DNA of 64,000 bases from contig NZ_MWSJ01000006.1 of NCBI RefSeq assembly GCF_002237755.1, forward strand, positions 62,001 through 126,000, in the 5' to 3' direction. Shown piece by piece: positions 23,079 through 31,329 of the stretch. The position numbers and the translations under genes are program-made. A model generated the notes under the pieces. It saw only the letters and a list, made by a program, of their open reading frames with translations, was not told the DNA's origin and searched no databases. The stretch is from Lysinibacillus sp. KCTC 33748. GTDB taxonomy: Bacteria; Bacillota; Bacilli; Bacillales_A; Planococcaceae. The first letter of the stretch is position 1; every line of letters begins with the position of its first letter.

Positions 23079-24752
23079 TTGCAATTAATTCGCATTCGAA
23101 CAGATGATGAGCTTATGTGGTACAAGGATATTTGGGATGGAATTTTAGAAGCGGAGGGCAATGATAATCCATTTATAGAATTTGCTTGGTTTTATAACTG
23201 GTGGCAAATTGTTGGGCGTAGAGAGCGCATTGAACTCTATGCTGTTGAAGAAAATGGTACAATCATTGCCTTTTTCCCCTTTACGGTTCGACTTCGATGG
23301 GGAGTACGAATTTATGCCTTTGCTGGAGAAAATATTGCAAATTACTCCGGTGTTGTAGCGGAAAAAGAATGGTTGTTTTCTGCTACAACCTTTGTATTTG
23401 ATCAACTCATTGAAAAGTATAAACATCTACTATTTTCGTTTCATGGATTATTGGAAAGTAAAGACTCTACAAAGGTCATCGAGCAATATTTTGTTGAAAG
23501 GCAGTTACGCCCGAGTATTTTCCGTGTAGTAACACCGTATCTCGCCTTTCGCGATATAGATTTTCATACTTACTTCAATCAACGTAGAAAAATGCATGGT
23601 GTGGATAGAAGAGAACGGAAGCTACGGAAATTAGGCATATTAACGAGGAAAATACCTTCACAGGACGAGCTTTGGCAAATGTTTAAATTATTTAATCGAC
23701 GATGGGCAAAAAAAATAGACACAAGTGATTTTACGAAAGGCAAGAAAAAGGATTTCTTCGAACAGTTAACGCTTCTTCAAGGGGAAGCGTTGCAAGCCAA
23801 GGTAGACGCACTTGTTTTTGAAGACCAATGGATTGCCTTCACCTATGGAGTTTGCTGTCGAGGACGTTATGTCACTTATGCACTTGCGCATGAGCCGACA
23901 TTTAATATATTTGGGCCGGGTAGATTAGTGAATCAGGAAACGATCAAGCAAATCTATTCTGAAGACTATCGCTTGTTTGATATGAGTATTGGCTATGAGC
24001 CGTATAAGTTCGATTGGCGCTCAAATATTGATTTTACAAGGCGTATGCTCGTAAGTAGTGGAACGAAACGAGCAAAGCTATTGGCGGGTCGTTTTACGCT
24101 GAAGGAACGACTAAAGGAATTATTAAAAGGCAATCACCGTATTGTTGAATGGAAACGCAATACTCTAGGTCAATTACGTTACTTAGTAAAGTATGGAAAA
24201 GTGAAAGATTGGCTAGAATATGGACAACTATTCGTAGAAAAATTTATTCGTTTTAAGCAAGTGGATTTATATGAATTATCCCCATCAAATAGTGTGATAC
24301 CACATCGGCCTGTAGGTGATTTGTTTGAGGAGTTGTCGATTCAGGAGGCGATGCAACTCGATGATGAGGAGATTATTTCTTTATTTTATAAGGGATACAC
24401 TATTTATAAAGATTCTTTTGCAGCAACGAATAAGCCTGAGTTTGCGTTACATGCGGTGAACTGGCGTGTAGATGAATTGCAAATTGTTGAAGCATTGCCG
24501 AAGCAGACATATTTTTTAACCTATGATGTTTATAAAAATATCGATATTATCACAGCCTTTTTCCAAAAAATGAAACCTGCACAAACACTTTGGGTTACTG
24601 CAAGCTTTTGGCACTGGCGAAAGCGTAAACGATTATTGCAGCTAGGCTATAAACGTATTTCTCGAATGAAACATTTTAAATGTGCTCGTTATGAGCGAAA
24701 TCATGTAGAAAAATACACAGAGAGTGGGGGCGATGTTCATTCTGTCCATTAA
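23079..24752 (+). CDS. CelD/BcsL-like GNAT acyltransferase (copy 2)
   Basis: 557 residues, clearly homologous over its full length to the protein at 17,540 (shared NPFIEFAW/F-Y-N-W-W region, AFFPFTV, RRERKLRKLG, FNRRWAKKIDTSDFT, AHEPTFNIFGPGRL, MSIGYEPYKFDW and the C-terminal extension). Starts at TTG 23079, one base after the glycosyltransferase stop, with AAAGGTGA upstream; this aligns with the N-terminus of copy 1. Likely acylates the growing polysaccharide. Divergence is high, so the duplication is old and the two may have different acceptors. Confidence 0.75.
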   Translation: MQLIRIRTDDELMWYKDIWDGILEAEGNDNPFIEFAWFYNWWQIVGRRERIELYAVEENGTIIAFFPFTVRLRWGVRIYAFAGENIANYSGVVAEKEWLFSATTFVFDQLIEKYKHLLFSFHGLLESKDSTKVIEQYFVERQLRPSIFRVVTPYLAFRDIDFHTYFNQRRKMHGVDRRERKLRKLGILTRKIPSQDELWQMFKLFNRRWAKKIDTSDFTKGKKKDFFEQLTLLQGEALQAKVDALVFEDQWIAFTYGVCCRGRYVTYALAHEPTFNIFGPGRLVNQETIKQIYSEDYRLFDMSIGYEPYKFDWRSNIDFTRRMLVSSGTKRAKLLAGRFTLKERLKELLKGNHRIVEWKRNTLGQLRYLVKYGKVKDWLEYGQLFVEKFIRFKQVDLYELSPSNSVIPHRPVGDLFEELSIQEAMQLDDEEIISLFYKGYTIYKDSFAATNKPEFALHAVNWRVDELQIVEALPKQTYFLTYDVYKNIDIITAFFQKMKPAQTLWVTASFWHWRKRKRLLQLGYKRISRMKHFKCARYERNHVEKYTESGGDVHSVH

Positions 24753-25479
24753 AAGTAAGCGATGGAATATCGCAATGCAGCATTTTTATTTTGTAGAAAA
24801 GCCAGCCAATGTTAGAAAATCAATGAAGGTCGTTGGCTATACAAATTCACTTGTACCAAGCCGTAAGCTTGTTAAAAGTGAAACGGTTCATATTCACCTG
24901 ACAGATAGTGAGTTATCATTGTATCTTGCTCTTTCCGAAAGTAATCGAAAAATACTTCGTCGTGCACAAAAAGAGTCCTATCAAGTTTTTATTTATAAAG
25001 AACCATCAGATGAAAATTTACGAGCCTTTCAACAGTTTTATAATAATTTTGCGAAAAGGAAAAAACTCGAGCTCATAAGTAAGTCTCAAATGGAAGCTAT
25101 TACGCTCTTAAAAGATAAAGGAGCGTTATGGTTGTCTGAGATTCGAAGTATTTGTGGACAAACACTTTGCTATAGACTCGATATTGTATACGGTAAAAAA
25201 GCAATGTCCTATTATGTAGCGACTTGTCATTCGCAATCGGTGCCAGATCATTTAAAAAGACCAGTTCGTTATGCAAATCGTTTTTTACTATGGCACAATT
25301 TATTGCATTTAAAGGAACAGGGCTTTAGCTTATATGATATGGGGAAGCTAACGGATGACCAAAATGTTCGTGCATTTAAGCAAGGCTTCGGTGGACAAGT
25401 CGTCGATGTATACTCTGGCTACATTACTCAATCAAAAATACGTGCAATGTTATTGGGCGTGCAAAAATGGAGGAAGTAG
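24733..25479 (+). CDS. GNAT/FemAB-like acyltransferase
   Basis: About 248 residues, overlapping the previous gene by 20 bases. It resembles the C-terminal half of the CelD/FemAB group: SESNRKILRRAQKESY, FYNNFAKRKKLELIS, SYYVATCHSQ, then LYDMGKLTDDQNVRAFKQGFGGQVVDVYSGYI, where D-x-G...F-K-x-G-F-G-G is typical of FemAB/peptidoglycan-bridge-like transferases. ATG 24733 or GTG 24724 could start it; both overlap the GTGGGGG stretch. Presumably another substituent transferase for the same polysaccharide. Confidence 0.65.
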   Translation: MFILSIKSKRWNIAMQHFYFVEKPANVRKSMKVVGYTNSLVPSRKLVKSETVHIHLTDSELSLYLALSESNRKILRRAQKESYQVFIYKEPSDENLRAFQQFYNNFAKRKKLELISKSQMEAITLLKDKGALWLSEIRSICGQTLCYRLDIVYGKKAMSYYVATCHSQSVPDHLKRPVRYANRFLLWHNLLHLKEQGFSLYDMGKLTDDQNVRAFKQGFGGQVVDVYSGYITQSKIRAMLLGVQKWRK

Positions 25480-26492
25480 TAATTGAAGTGAATCGTGGAG
25501 GACTTGTTATATCATTGGATTTTGAGCTAAATTGGGGTGTCCACGATGTATTTAAGTACGGGCAATACAATAAAAATTTATATGGTGTGCGTGAGGCACT
25601 GCCTAAAATACTAGAGTTGTTTGAACAATATGGCATTCATGCGACTTGGGCCACGGTTGGTCTATTGTTTGCAGAAACGAAAGCAGAAATGGCTCACTAC
25701 TTAAGAGGGATCCCTGTAAAATATACAAACAGGCATTATGCAGCACATACACAATTTGCAAAAGTAGGAGAAGATGAGCAGGATGACCTCTTACATTTCG
25801 GCAAATCCTTAATTGATAAAATTAAACATACACCACATCAAGAAATAGGAAGTCATACATTTTCACATTTTTACTGTTTAGAAAGTGGACAAACTGAAGC
25901 AGATTTTCGTGCAGATTTACACGCAACTGCAATGATTTCTGAAGAATATACCGCACCGGCGAAATCGATTGTTTTTCCGCGAAATCAAGTGAATGAAGCA
26001 TATTTCCCAGCATGTCAGGAAGTAGGGTTTATATGCTATCGTGGAAATGAAAAACATCCGTTATACGACCCTCAAAAATTCACAAAAAAAGGTCGACTAT
26101 TAGGGGCGAAAAAATGGCTGGATAGCTATGTGAATGTAACAGGAAATCATCTAGTAACACTAGAAGAAATGCAAAAGGATCCCTTTATTAACATTCGTTC
26201 AAGTGCATTTTTAAGACCTTATTGTAGCCCATTACGGTTTTTTGAAGGCTTCAAGATTAAACGTATAAAAGAGGGGATGCATGCAGCTGCAATGTCTCAA
26301 GCTTTTTATCATTTATGGTGGCACCCTCATAATTTTGGCAAGAACATAGAAAAAAATTTAGCAATGCTTGAGGAACTTTTACAGTACTATCAGGAATTAC
26401 GTCATCAATATAACTTTCAAAGCTATACGATGCACGAGGTCGCAGAGCTTTGCCAATCTATATCCCGTAAAAGCCCGATCGGTGAAGACTAA
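25467..26492 (+). CDS. polysaccharide deacetylase (NodB-like)
   Basis: 341 residues. LVISLDFELNWGVHDV carries motif 1 (D-F-E instead of the common F-D-D, as in the DFE subgroup), EIGSHTFSHFYC is motif 2 with the two metal histidines, SIVFPRNQVNE follows, and HAAAMSQAFYHLWWHPHNFG supplies the late histidines. It probably removes N- or O-acetyl groups from the polysaccharide. There is no signal peptide. ATG 25467 lacks an upstream ribosome site, because GGAGG follows it; a GTG at 25488 or a non-standard start 8 bases after GGAGG are alternatives. Confidence 0.75.
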   Translation: MEEVVIEVNRGGLVISLDFELNWGVHDVFKYGQYNKNLYGVREALPKILELFEQYGIHATWATVGLLFAETKAEMAHYLRGIPVKYTNRHYAAHTQFAKVGEDEQDDLLHFGKSLIDKIKHTPHQEIGSHTFSHFYCLESGQTEADFRADLHATAMISEEYTAPAKSIVFPRNQVNEAYFPACQEVGFICYRGNEKHPLYDPQKFTKKGRLLGAKKWLDSYVNVTGNHLVTLEEMQKDPFINIRSSAFLRPYCSPLRFFEGFKIKRIKEGMHAAAMSQAFYHLWWHPHNFGKNIEKNLAMLEELLQYYQELRHQYNFQSYTMHEVAELCQSISRKSPIGED

Positions 26493-26531
26493 TAATCAGT
26501 GAGGTGAAAAACCCCCACTGTATAGAAGAAG

Positions 26532-26567
26532 GAGCAAACTAGAAAATGGCCTAGTTTGCTCTTTTTT
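26532..26567 (+). terminator. terminator of the first exopolysaccharide operon
   Basis: GAGCAAACTAG and CTAGTTTGCTC pair perfectly, followed by TTTTTT. Confidence 0.85.
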
Positions 26568-26790
26568 ATGTTCTAAGGGTAAATGGAGTGAGGAGAATTT
26601 TTCAAAATTAAGAGGAAAAATCCTGAACTTTGACGAAAATGTGTGTACTAATGGTACTATTAATGTTAAAGGTAATTCTCTAGGTATTTTTAAGGGGACG
26701 ATAAATTAATGCAGGGCAATTGACTTTAATTTTGCTCATCACCTAAAAGATGGGGATGACATTTTGTTAGAACATATGTCATGTGGATAA

Positions 26791-26850
26791 GTTGATTTCA
26801 GTTCCGACTCGACGCCCCTAGGAAAGCGCCCTGTCGGAACTGAAATCAAC
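26791..26850. repeat. family B minimal copy (B3), 18-bp perfect inverted repeat
   Basis: GTTGATTTCAGTTCCGAC (26791-26808) and GTCGGAACTGAAATCAAC (26833-26850) are exact complements around a 24-base GC-rich loop. Other copies read TTTCCGTTCC/GGAACGGAAA, so the change to TTTCAGTTCC/GGAACTGAAA is compensated on both sides. Similar left flanks (GGGGATGACATTTTG) precede B3 and B5. Confidence 0.75.
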
Positions 26851-26893
26851 CCCACGCTAAGATATAGAAAAATAGTATGAAGGGGTCGAAAAC

Positions 26894-27883
26894 ATGTTTA
26901 TTCAACCAGAATGGCAGTATAAGCAAGAAAATGGTTCAGCTATGCATCAATGGATTAAACAAAAAGAAAATCCAGTTCCAAGTGATGTAGATATTATTTT
27001 GTACGGAGCTTTATTATCGTATAGTAGTAAACCATCCGAAAAAGCACTATATCCAACAGCATTTCGAAAGGCTTGGCCAAGCTTTCAATCTTATAATTTA
27101 GATGAGCAAGTAGATTTACGTTCGTTGGCAGTCGTTGATGTAGGCGATGTGGCTATCCATGAGACGGATAGAATGCTTTCAGAGTCAGCTCTTGAAGCTG
27201 CTGCAGAAAGCTTAAGTACTGCATATTCTAAAAGTTTCACCTGTCTTATAGGGGGAGATCATGCGATTACAGCTTGTTCCTTAAGAGGAATAAAGAATGC
27301 TTTTCCAAATGATCGCATAGGGATTATTCAAATTGATACGCATTTGGATGCCCGGAATCAGGAGGAAATTGGTTTAGCTATGGATTCTCCAATGCAGAAG
27401 CTTATTGCAGCAGGGATTGTAGAGGGAAAACATATTTATAATGTCGGGCTACACGGCTTTTTTAATTCCCCAGAAATGATTCACTATGCGAAAGAACAAG
27501 GAATTCATATGATTACGTTAAAGCAAATGCGTCGTGACGGCATTCAATTAACCATTCGCGAAATGCTCCGTCAGCTTATGTATGAGGTAGATCGCATTTA
27601 TGTATCTGTCGATTTGGATGTGCTCGATATTACATTCGCCCCAGATGTACCTGCAGCAACACCAGGTGGATTAACGGCCTATGAATTATTCGATATTCTA
27701 AAGCTCATTGGAGAAAATGAAGGAGTCCGCCATATTGACTTTGTTTATGCGGATCCAAAAGAGGGGGACCTACGCCCAGAAACCGTAAAGATGGGCGTAA
27801 CAGCATTTTTACAATGGTTAACAGGTATTCGACTGGATTACCGCAATCGAATTTCTAAAAGAGGCAACACCCTAATTAGATAG
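26894..27883 (+). CDS. ureohydrolase (arginase/agmatinase/formimidoglutamase family)
   Basis: 329 residues with the binuclear manganese motifs in order: CLIGGDHAITAC (G-G-D-H), IGIIQIDTHLDAR (D-T-H-x-D, the family's D-x-H-x-D) and IYVSVDLDVLDITFAPDVPAATPGG (S-x-D-x-D-x-x-D-P-like). It hydrolyses a guanidino or formimino group. The D-T-H-x-D variant and overall length resemble formimidoglutamase (HutG)-like proteins more than arginase, but no hut or arginine genes are near. AAGGGGTCGAAAAC precedes the ATG. Confidence 0.75.
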   Translation: MFIQPEWQYKQENGSAMHQWIKQKENPVPSDVDIILYGALLSYSSKPSEKALYPTAFRKAWPSFQSYNLDEQVDLRSLAVVDVGDVAIHETDRMLSESALEAAAESLSTAYSKSFTCLIGGDHAITACSLRGIKNAFPNDRIGIIQIDTHLDARNQEEIGLAMDSPMQKLIAAGIVEGKHIYNVGLHGFFNSPEMIHYAKEQGIHMITLKQMRRDGIQLTIREMLRQLMYEVDRIYVSVDLDVLDITFAPDVPAATPGGLTAYELFDILKLIGENEGVRHIDFVYADPKEGDLRPETVKMGVTAFLQWLTGIRLDYRNRISKRGNTLIR

Positions 27884-28072
27884 TTGGAAAATGAGACGTA
27901 GAATGATGGCTTGTATATATTTACAATGAAGTTTGATGATAGTTTGCTATAATAGAACAATGCTTAATATTAATATACTATGGCAGGCCTGTTGATTAGG
28001 GAATTATAGGTTTATTATTGATCGACAAAAGAATTTTTTTGTAGATACTTTGTTTATGATGCTCATTTTTTA

Positions 28073-28239
28073 ACTGATTGTAGCGGAGGGCTACTCGACT
28101 CCCGCGGGAAAAGCGGGACAGACGAGACCCTGCACGGAGCGGATGTTTCCTGTGCGAAAGCGAAGCGACAGCAACAAAAGCGGAGGAAGCGGCTCGACGC
28201 TCGCCCGCAGGAAAGCGAGTAGCCCGTAGCGGAAATCAG
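28073..28239. repeat. family B dispersed repeat, B4
   Basis: CTGATTGTAGCGGAGGGCTACTCG at the left and CGAGTAGCCCGTAGCGGAAATCAGG at the right are long imperfect inverted ends; the inside has CTCCCGCGGGA, GCGGGACAGACGAGACCC and AAGCGGAGGAAGCGGCTCGACGC. This is the GC-rich intergenic repeat layout found throughout Bacillaceae genomes. Confidence 0.7.
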
Positions 28240-28339
28240 GTTTTCTAATTAAGAGCGTGGATGCAAATGGTTAATCAACACACCTGAAATATTATAGATG
28301 AATACAATCATTGTATTGTTATAGAGAGGATTATTTATC

Positions 28340-29227
28340 ATGACAACAAAACCAAAACTACTAATTGTTGATGGCATGGCGCTATTATTCCGTTCATTTT
28401 TTGCGTCTGCAGCGATGGGGCATTATATTCGCCTTGCGGATGGGACACCTTCGAATGGCGCTCAAGGATTTGTACGTCATGTTTTAACGGCACAATCTAT
28501 TATGAAGCCGACCCATCTAGCTGTTTGTTGGGATATGGGGGCACATACATTCCGCAATGAATTATTTGATGGCTATAAGGCTAATCGACCATCACCACCA
28601 GAGGAAATGCTACCGCAATTTGATATGGCGAAAAATTTATCTCAACAAATCGGCTGGCAAAACTTCGGTGTGAAAGGGATGGAGGCAGATGATTTAATTG
28701 GCTCAATGATTACAAAATTTCAGGATGAGGCTGACATTACGGTAATTAGTGGAGACAAGGATTTACTGCAGCTTTTAAGACCATCAACGGAAATTGCTTT
28801 TACGAAAAAAGGCTACACAGAGTATGACGTTTATACGGATTCACGCTTTAAAGAGGAGTATGGCATCGAACCTATTCAATTTGCACAGGTCAAAGCTTTT
28901 ATGGGAGATTCGAGTGACGGTTATCCTGGCGTAAAGGGAATTGGACCAAAGCAGGCACTTACGTTAATTCAAACGTATGGTTCTATCGAAAATGTTCTTA
29001 CATCGATTGACGAATTAAAGCCTGGCCAACGTACGAAAATTAAAGAGAATGTAGATATGCTTAATTTGTCACATGAGCTTGCAACAATTCAAACAAACGT
29101 ACCAATCGAGGCAGATTTAGCAAGCTTAGTATTACCTAATTACGAGCCGCAAATGTTCAAAGAAATAGAACAACGTGGCTACACATTAATCGCAAAGCAG
29201 GCGCGCTCGTTGTATTCACTTATTTAA
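28340..29227 (+). CDS. ypcP: 5'-3' exonuclease of the PolA N-terminal type (YpcP-like)
   Basis: 295 residues forming a free-standing flap/5' nuclease domain: LLIVDGMALLFRSFFA (first metal Asp), FDGYKANRP, GMEADDLIGSMI, ITVISGDKDLLQLL (metal Asps), FMGDSSDGYPGVKGIGPKQALTLIQ (helix-hairpin-helix). The acidic clusters that hold two Mg ions are intact. It removes RNA primers or flaps, in parallel with DNA polymerase I. A family A repeat lies exactly between its stop and its terminator. Confidence 0.9.
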   Translation: MTTKPKLLIVDGMALLFRSFFASAAMGHYIRLADGTPSNGAQGFVRHVLTAQSIMKPTHLAVCWDMGAHTFRNELFDGYKANRPSPPEEMLPQFDMAKNLSQQIGWQNFGVKGMEADDLIGSMITKFQDEADITVISGDKDLLQLLRPSTEIAFTKKGYTEYDVYTDSRFKEEYGIEPIQFAQVKAFMGDSSDGYPGVKGIGPKQALTLIQTYGSIENVLTSIDELKPGQRTKIKENVDMLNLSHELATIQTNVPIEADLASLVLPNYEPQMFKEIEQRGYTLIAKQARSLYSLI

Positions 29228-29229
29228 CT

Positions 29230-29486
29230 TATTTCAGCGGGTGTTCAAACATCCGCTGAAATAAAGGAACTCAGTCTAAGAACGCCACGTCCTGTGGCAA
29301 CGACTGAGTGATCAACATCACGTTGGCCCAAAGCCTCCGGCGGATGTCACGGAAATCGAAAAGGAGTTCACATAGGATGTTAGCCTAAAATCATCGCATC
29401 CATGCGATAACGGCTAACTGACCTGCATCGTGCAGGCCTAAGCACAAAGCCGATTCCGGACGCAATTATGCCAAGGCATAATTGAT
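29230..29486 (+). repeat. family A dispersed repeat, copy A2, with two structured units
   Basis: It opens with a long hairpin TATTTCAGCGGGTGT/ACATCCGCTGAAATA. Unit 1: ACTCAGTC/GACTGAGT (29269-29276, 29302-29309), inner GCCAC-GTCCT-GTGGC, second hairpin CAAC-ATCAC-GTTG. Unit 2: GTTAGCC/GGCTAAC (29379-29385, 29412-29418), inner ATCGCAT-CC-ATGCGAT, second hairpin CCTGC-ATCGT-GCAGG. Unit 2 lies inside the GGAAATCG...CGATTCC arm, and the element ends with the CAATTATGCC/GGCATAATTG palindrome. Confidence 0.85.
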
Positions 29487-29506
29487 TAACAAACATCAAG
29501 GTCATC

Positions 29507-29540
29507 AAAGCAGAGTATAGAAATATGCTCTGCTTTTTTA
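29507..29540 (+). terminator. terminator of ypcP, displaced by repeat A2
   Basis: AAAGCAGAGTAT and ATGCTCTGCTTT pair (one G-U), followed by TTTTTT. Confidence 0.8.
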
Positions 29541-29596
29541 TTGCTCTTCATCATAAGTTGGGGATGACATTTTGCTAATTCGTATATCATGTATAA

Positions 29597-29768
29597 GTTG
29601 ATCTTCGTTACGACTGGGCGACTACTTGGGGATTAGCGATATAGAGGAACGAAGGCTAAAAGCATCACATCCTGTGATAACGCCTTCGTGACAAACAACA
29701 AATGTTTTATCTGTGCGAAAGCGTAGCGTCAGCAACAAAGCGCCCAGTCGGAGGAAATCAACCACACG
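29597..29768. repeat. family B dispersed repeat, B5, containing a family A unit
   Basis: Left end GTTGATCTTCGTTACGACTGGGCG, right end CGCCCAGTCGGAGGAAATCAACCAC. Inside, 29650-29692 is the first half of the unit that defines family A: CGAAGGC/GCCTTCG outer stem (perfect 7 bp), TAAAAGC, inner ATCAC-ATCCT-GTGAT, AAC, then GTGAC. The second hairpin is not preserved. Confidence 0.7.
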
Positions 29769-29852
29769 TTATGGTGAAGAAACTATAATTTTTTGTAACC
29801 TTTTCCTAGCCTCAAACGAATTATAAGCAAATAAGTAAAAGGAGGGGAAAGA

Positions 29853-30392
29853 TTGATTGATTCAAATAACTTGGAATCAAGAATCGTTGAAATCTACAAT
29901 TTGTATTACTTAGACGTTTATAGATTTCTTGTTTGTTTTACAGGAAATCAAAATGATGCTGAGGATTTGACCCAGGAAGTATTCATTCGGGTATTAAAAG
30001 GTTTATCGAATTTTAACGGAAACTATCAGTTAAAAACATGGATTTTTTCAATCGCAAAACATGTGGCGATCGATCACTACAGAAAGAAACGATTTTCCTC
30101 ACTATTTAAGGACGGTTTTTTTAATCAATTATCATCGAATGAAAAGAGGCCTGATGAGGAATTTGAGGTAACAGAATTAAAACGATTTATTCATGAAGCT
30201 ATTGCTAAATTAAAACCAAAATACAGAGCTGTAGTCATACTTCGAGGTATTAATGAATTTTCCATTAACGAGACTTCGGAAATTCTTCAATGTAGTGCAT
30301 CGAAAGTTAAAGTTGATTATCACAGAGCCCTAAAAGAGCTCGAAAGAAAACTGAATATTGAAATAGAGGGGGTATTGACAAATGCAAAATGA
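29853..30392 (+). CDS. ECF-type RNA polymerase sigma factor
   Basis: 179 residues with sigma region 2 (YRFLVCFTGNQNDAEDLTQEVFIRVLKGLSNF ... LKTWIFSIAKHVAIDHYRKKR) and region 4 (IAKLKPKYRAVVILRGINEFSINETSEILQCSASKVKVDYHRALKELE). The TTG start follows AAGGAGGGG. The next gene overlaps its stop and encodes a membrane protein that probably acts as its anti-sigma, so the system should respond to something outside the membrane or at the wall. I did not find a clear autoregulatory promoter by eye. Confidence 0.85.
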   Translation: MIDSNNLESRIVEIYNLYYLDVYRFLVCFTGNQNDAEDLTQEVFIRVLKGLSNFNGNYQLKTWIFSIAKHVAIDHYRKKRFSSLFKDGFFNQLSSNEKRPDEEFEVTELKRFIHEAIAKLKPKYRAVVILRGINEFSINETSEILQCSASKVKVDYHRALKELERKLNIEIEGVLTNAK

Positions 30393-31284
30393 AAAAGACT
30401 TTTTTGATATGCTAAAAGAAATGTACCCTCAACATCCTAGAAAGGAGTTTGTTTCTGCAACTGAGAATACGCTTAGACAACGAGCACGTAGCATGGGTAA
30501 AAAAAGAATTTTAACAAAATTCTCCGTGATTACAGGTGGTGTTTTAGTTTGTGCATTTATTTTTTCATGGTTACTCTTCTTTAATGAAAATGGCAAAATT
30601 TCAGAGGTAATCCAAAGTGTTGGTGGGACTTCATCGTCTTCTGCAATGGACGAAAAAGAACCTGTAGTCTATATTTATCATTCACATAATATAGAATCAT
30701 ATATTCCAGAGATTCCTGCACAGCAGATGTATAGAGAGCAGGCGTACAGTGATACTAAAAATGTAACATTGGTAGGTAAAGAGTTAAGTAGAGCATTGAA
30801 GGGATTGCAGGTTCCATCAATTCATGATGAGACTGATATAGCTGGAATCTTAAAACAAAGAGGTTTACATTTTCCGGATTCATATAAAGTGTCACGGGAA
30901 AATTTACAAAAAGTCTTAGCTGAAAATGACAGTATTCGCATGGTTTTTGATATACATCGAGATTCTACAAAAAGACGGGACTCCACAATTGAAATTAAAG
31001 GCAAAGATTACGCAAGAATTAAATTGGAAGTATCAAAAACGAGTGGGAACTATGAAACGAATAAAAAATTTGCAACTCAGCTTCATGAACAACTAGAAAA
31101 ATTATATCCGGGACTATCAATAGGTGTAGTAGAAAAAGGGGTCAATCCCCAAAACACCTATAATCAAGATCTTCACGATAATTCCGTATTATTAGAAGTT
31201 GGAAGTATAGAAAATACGCTGGAAGAAACGTATAGAACAATGGATGTTTTCGCACAAGTTCTAAAAGCTATTCTTGAAGAGTAA
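30382..31284 (+). CDS. membrane protein: anti-sigma-like tail plus SpoIIP-type amidase domain
   Basis: 300 residues. About 45 cytoplasmic residues (FFDMLKEMYPQHPRKEFVSATENTLRQRARSMGKKR) precede one helix (FSVITGGVLVCAFIFSWLLFF). The outside part matches SpoIIP amidase/endopeptidase: VVYIYHSHNIESYIPEI, NVTLVGKELS, MVFDIHRDSTKRRDS, LEKLYPGLSIGV, TYNQDLHDNSVLLEVGSIENTLEE. The metal ligands (YHSHN, E of the VLLEVGS segment, D-I-H-R-D) are present. It overlaps the sigma gene by 11 bases. SpoIIP proper remodels septal peptidoglycan in sporulation; here the domain appears to be used as the sensor or effector of an ECF sigma pair. Confidence 0.7.
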   Translation: MQNEKDFFDMLKEMYPQHPRKEFVSATENTLRQRARSMGKKRILTKFSVITGGVLVCAFIFSWLLFFNENGKISEVIQSVGGTSSSSAMDEKEPVVYIYHSHNIESYIPEIPAQQMYREQAYSDTKNVTLVGKELSRALKGLQVPSIHDETDIAGILKQRGLHFPDSYKVSRENLQKVLAENDSIRMVFDIHRDSTKRRDSTIEIKGKDYARIKLEVSKTSGNYETNKKFATQLHEQLEKLYPGLSIGVVEKGVNPQNTYNQDLHDNSVLLEVGSIENTLEETYRTMDVFAQVLKAILEE

Positions 31285-31289
31285 ATAAG

Positions 31290-31326
31290 TGAAAAAACAG
31301 CGTGTCTAACATTGTAGGCACGCTGT
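31290..31326 (-). terminator. terminator of the C39-like gene
   Basis: On the minus strand ACAGCGTGCC pairs with GACACGCTGT, followed by TTTTTTC. Confidence 0.75.
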
Positions 31327-31329
31327 CAG

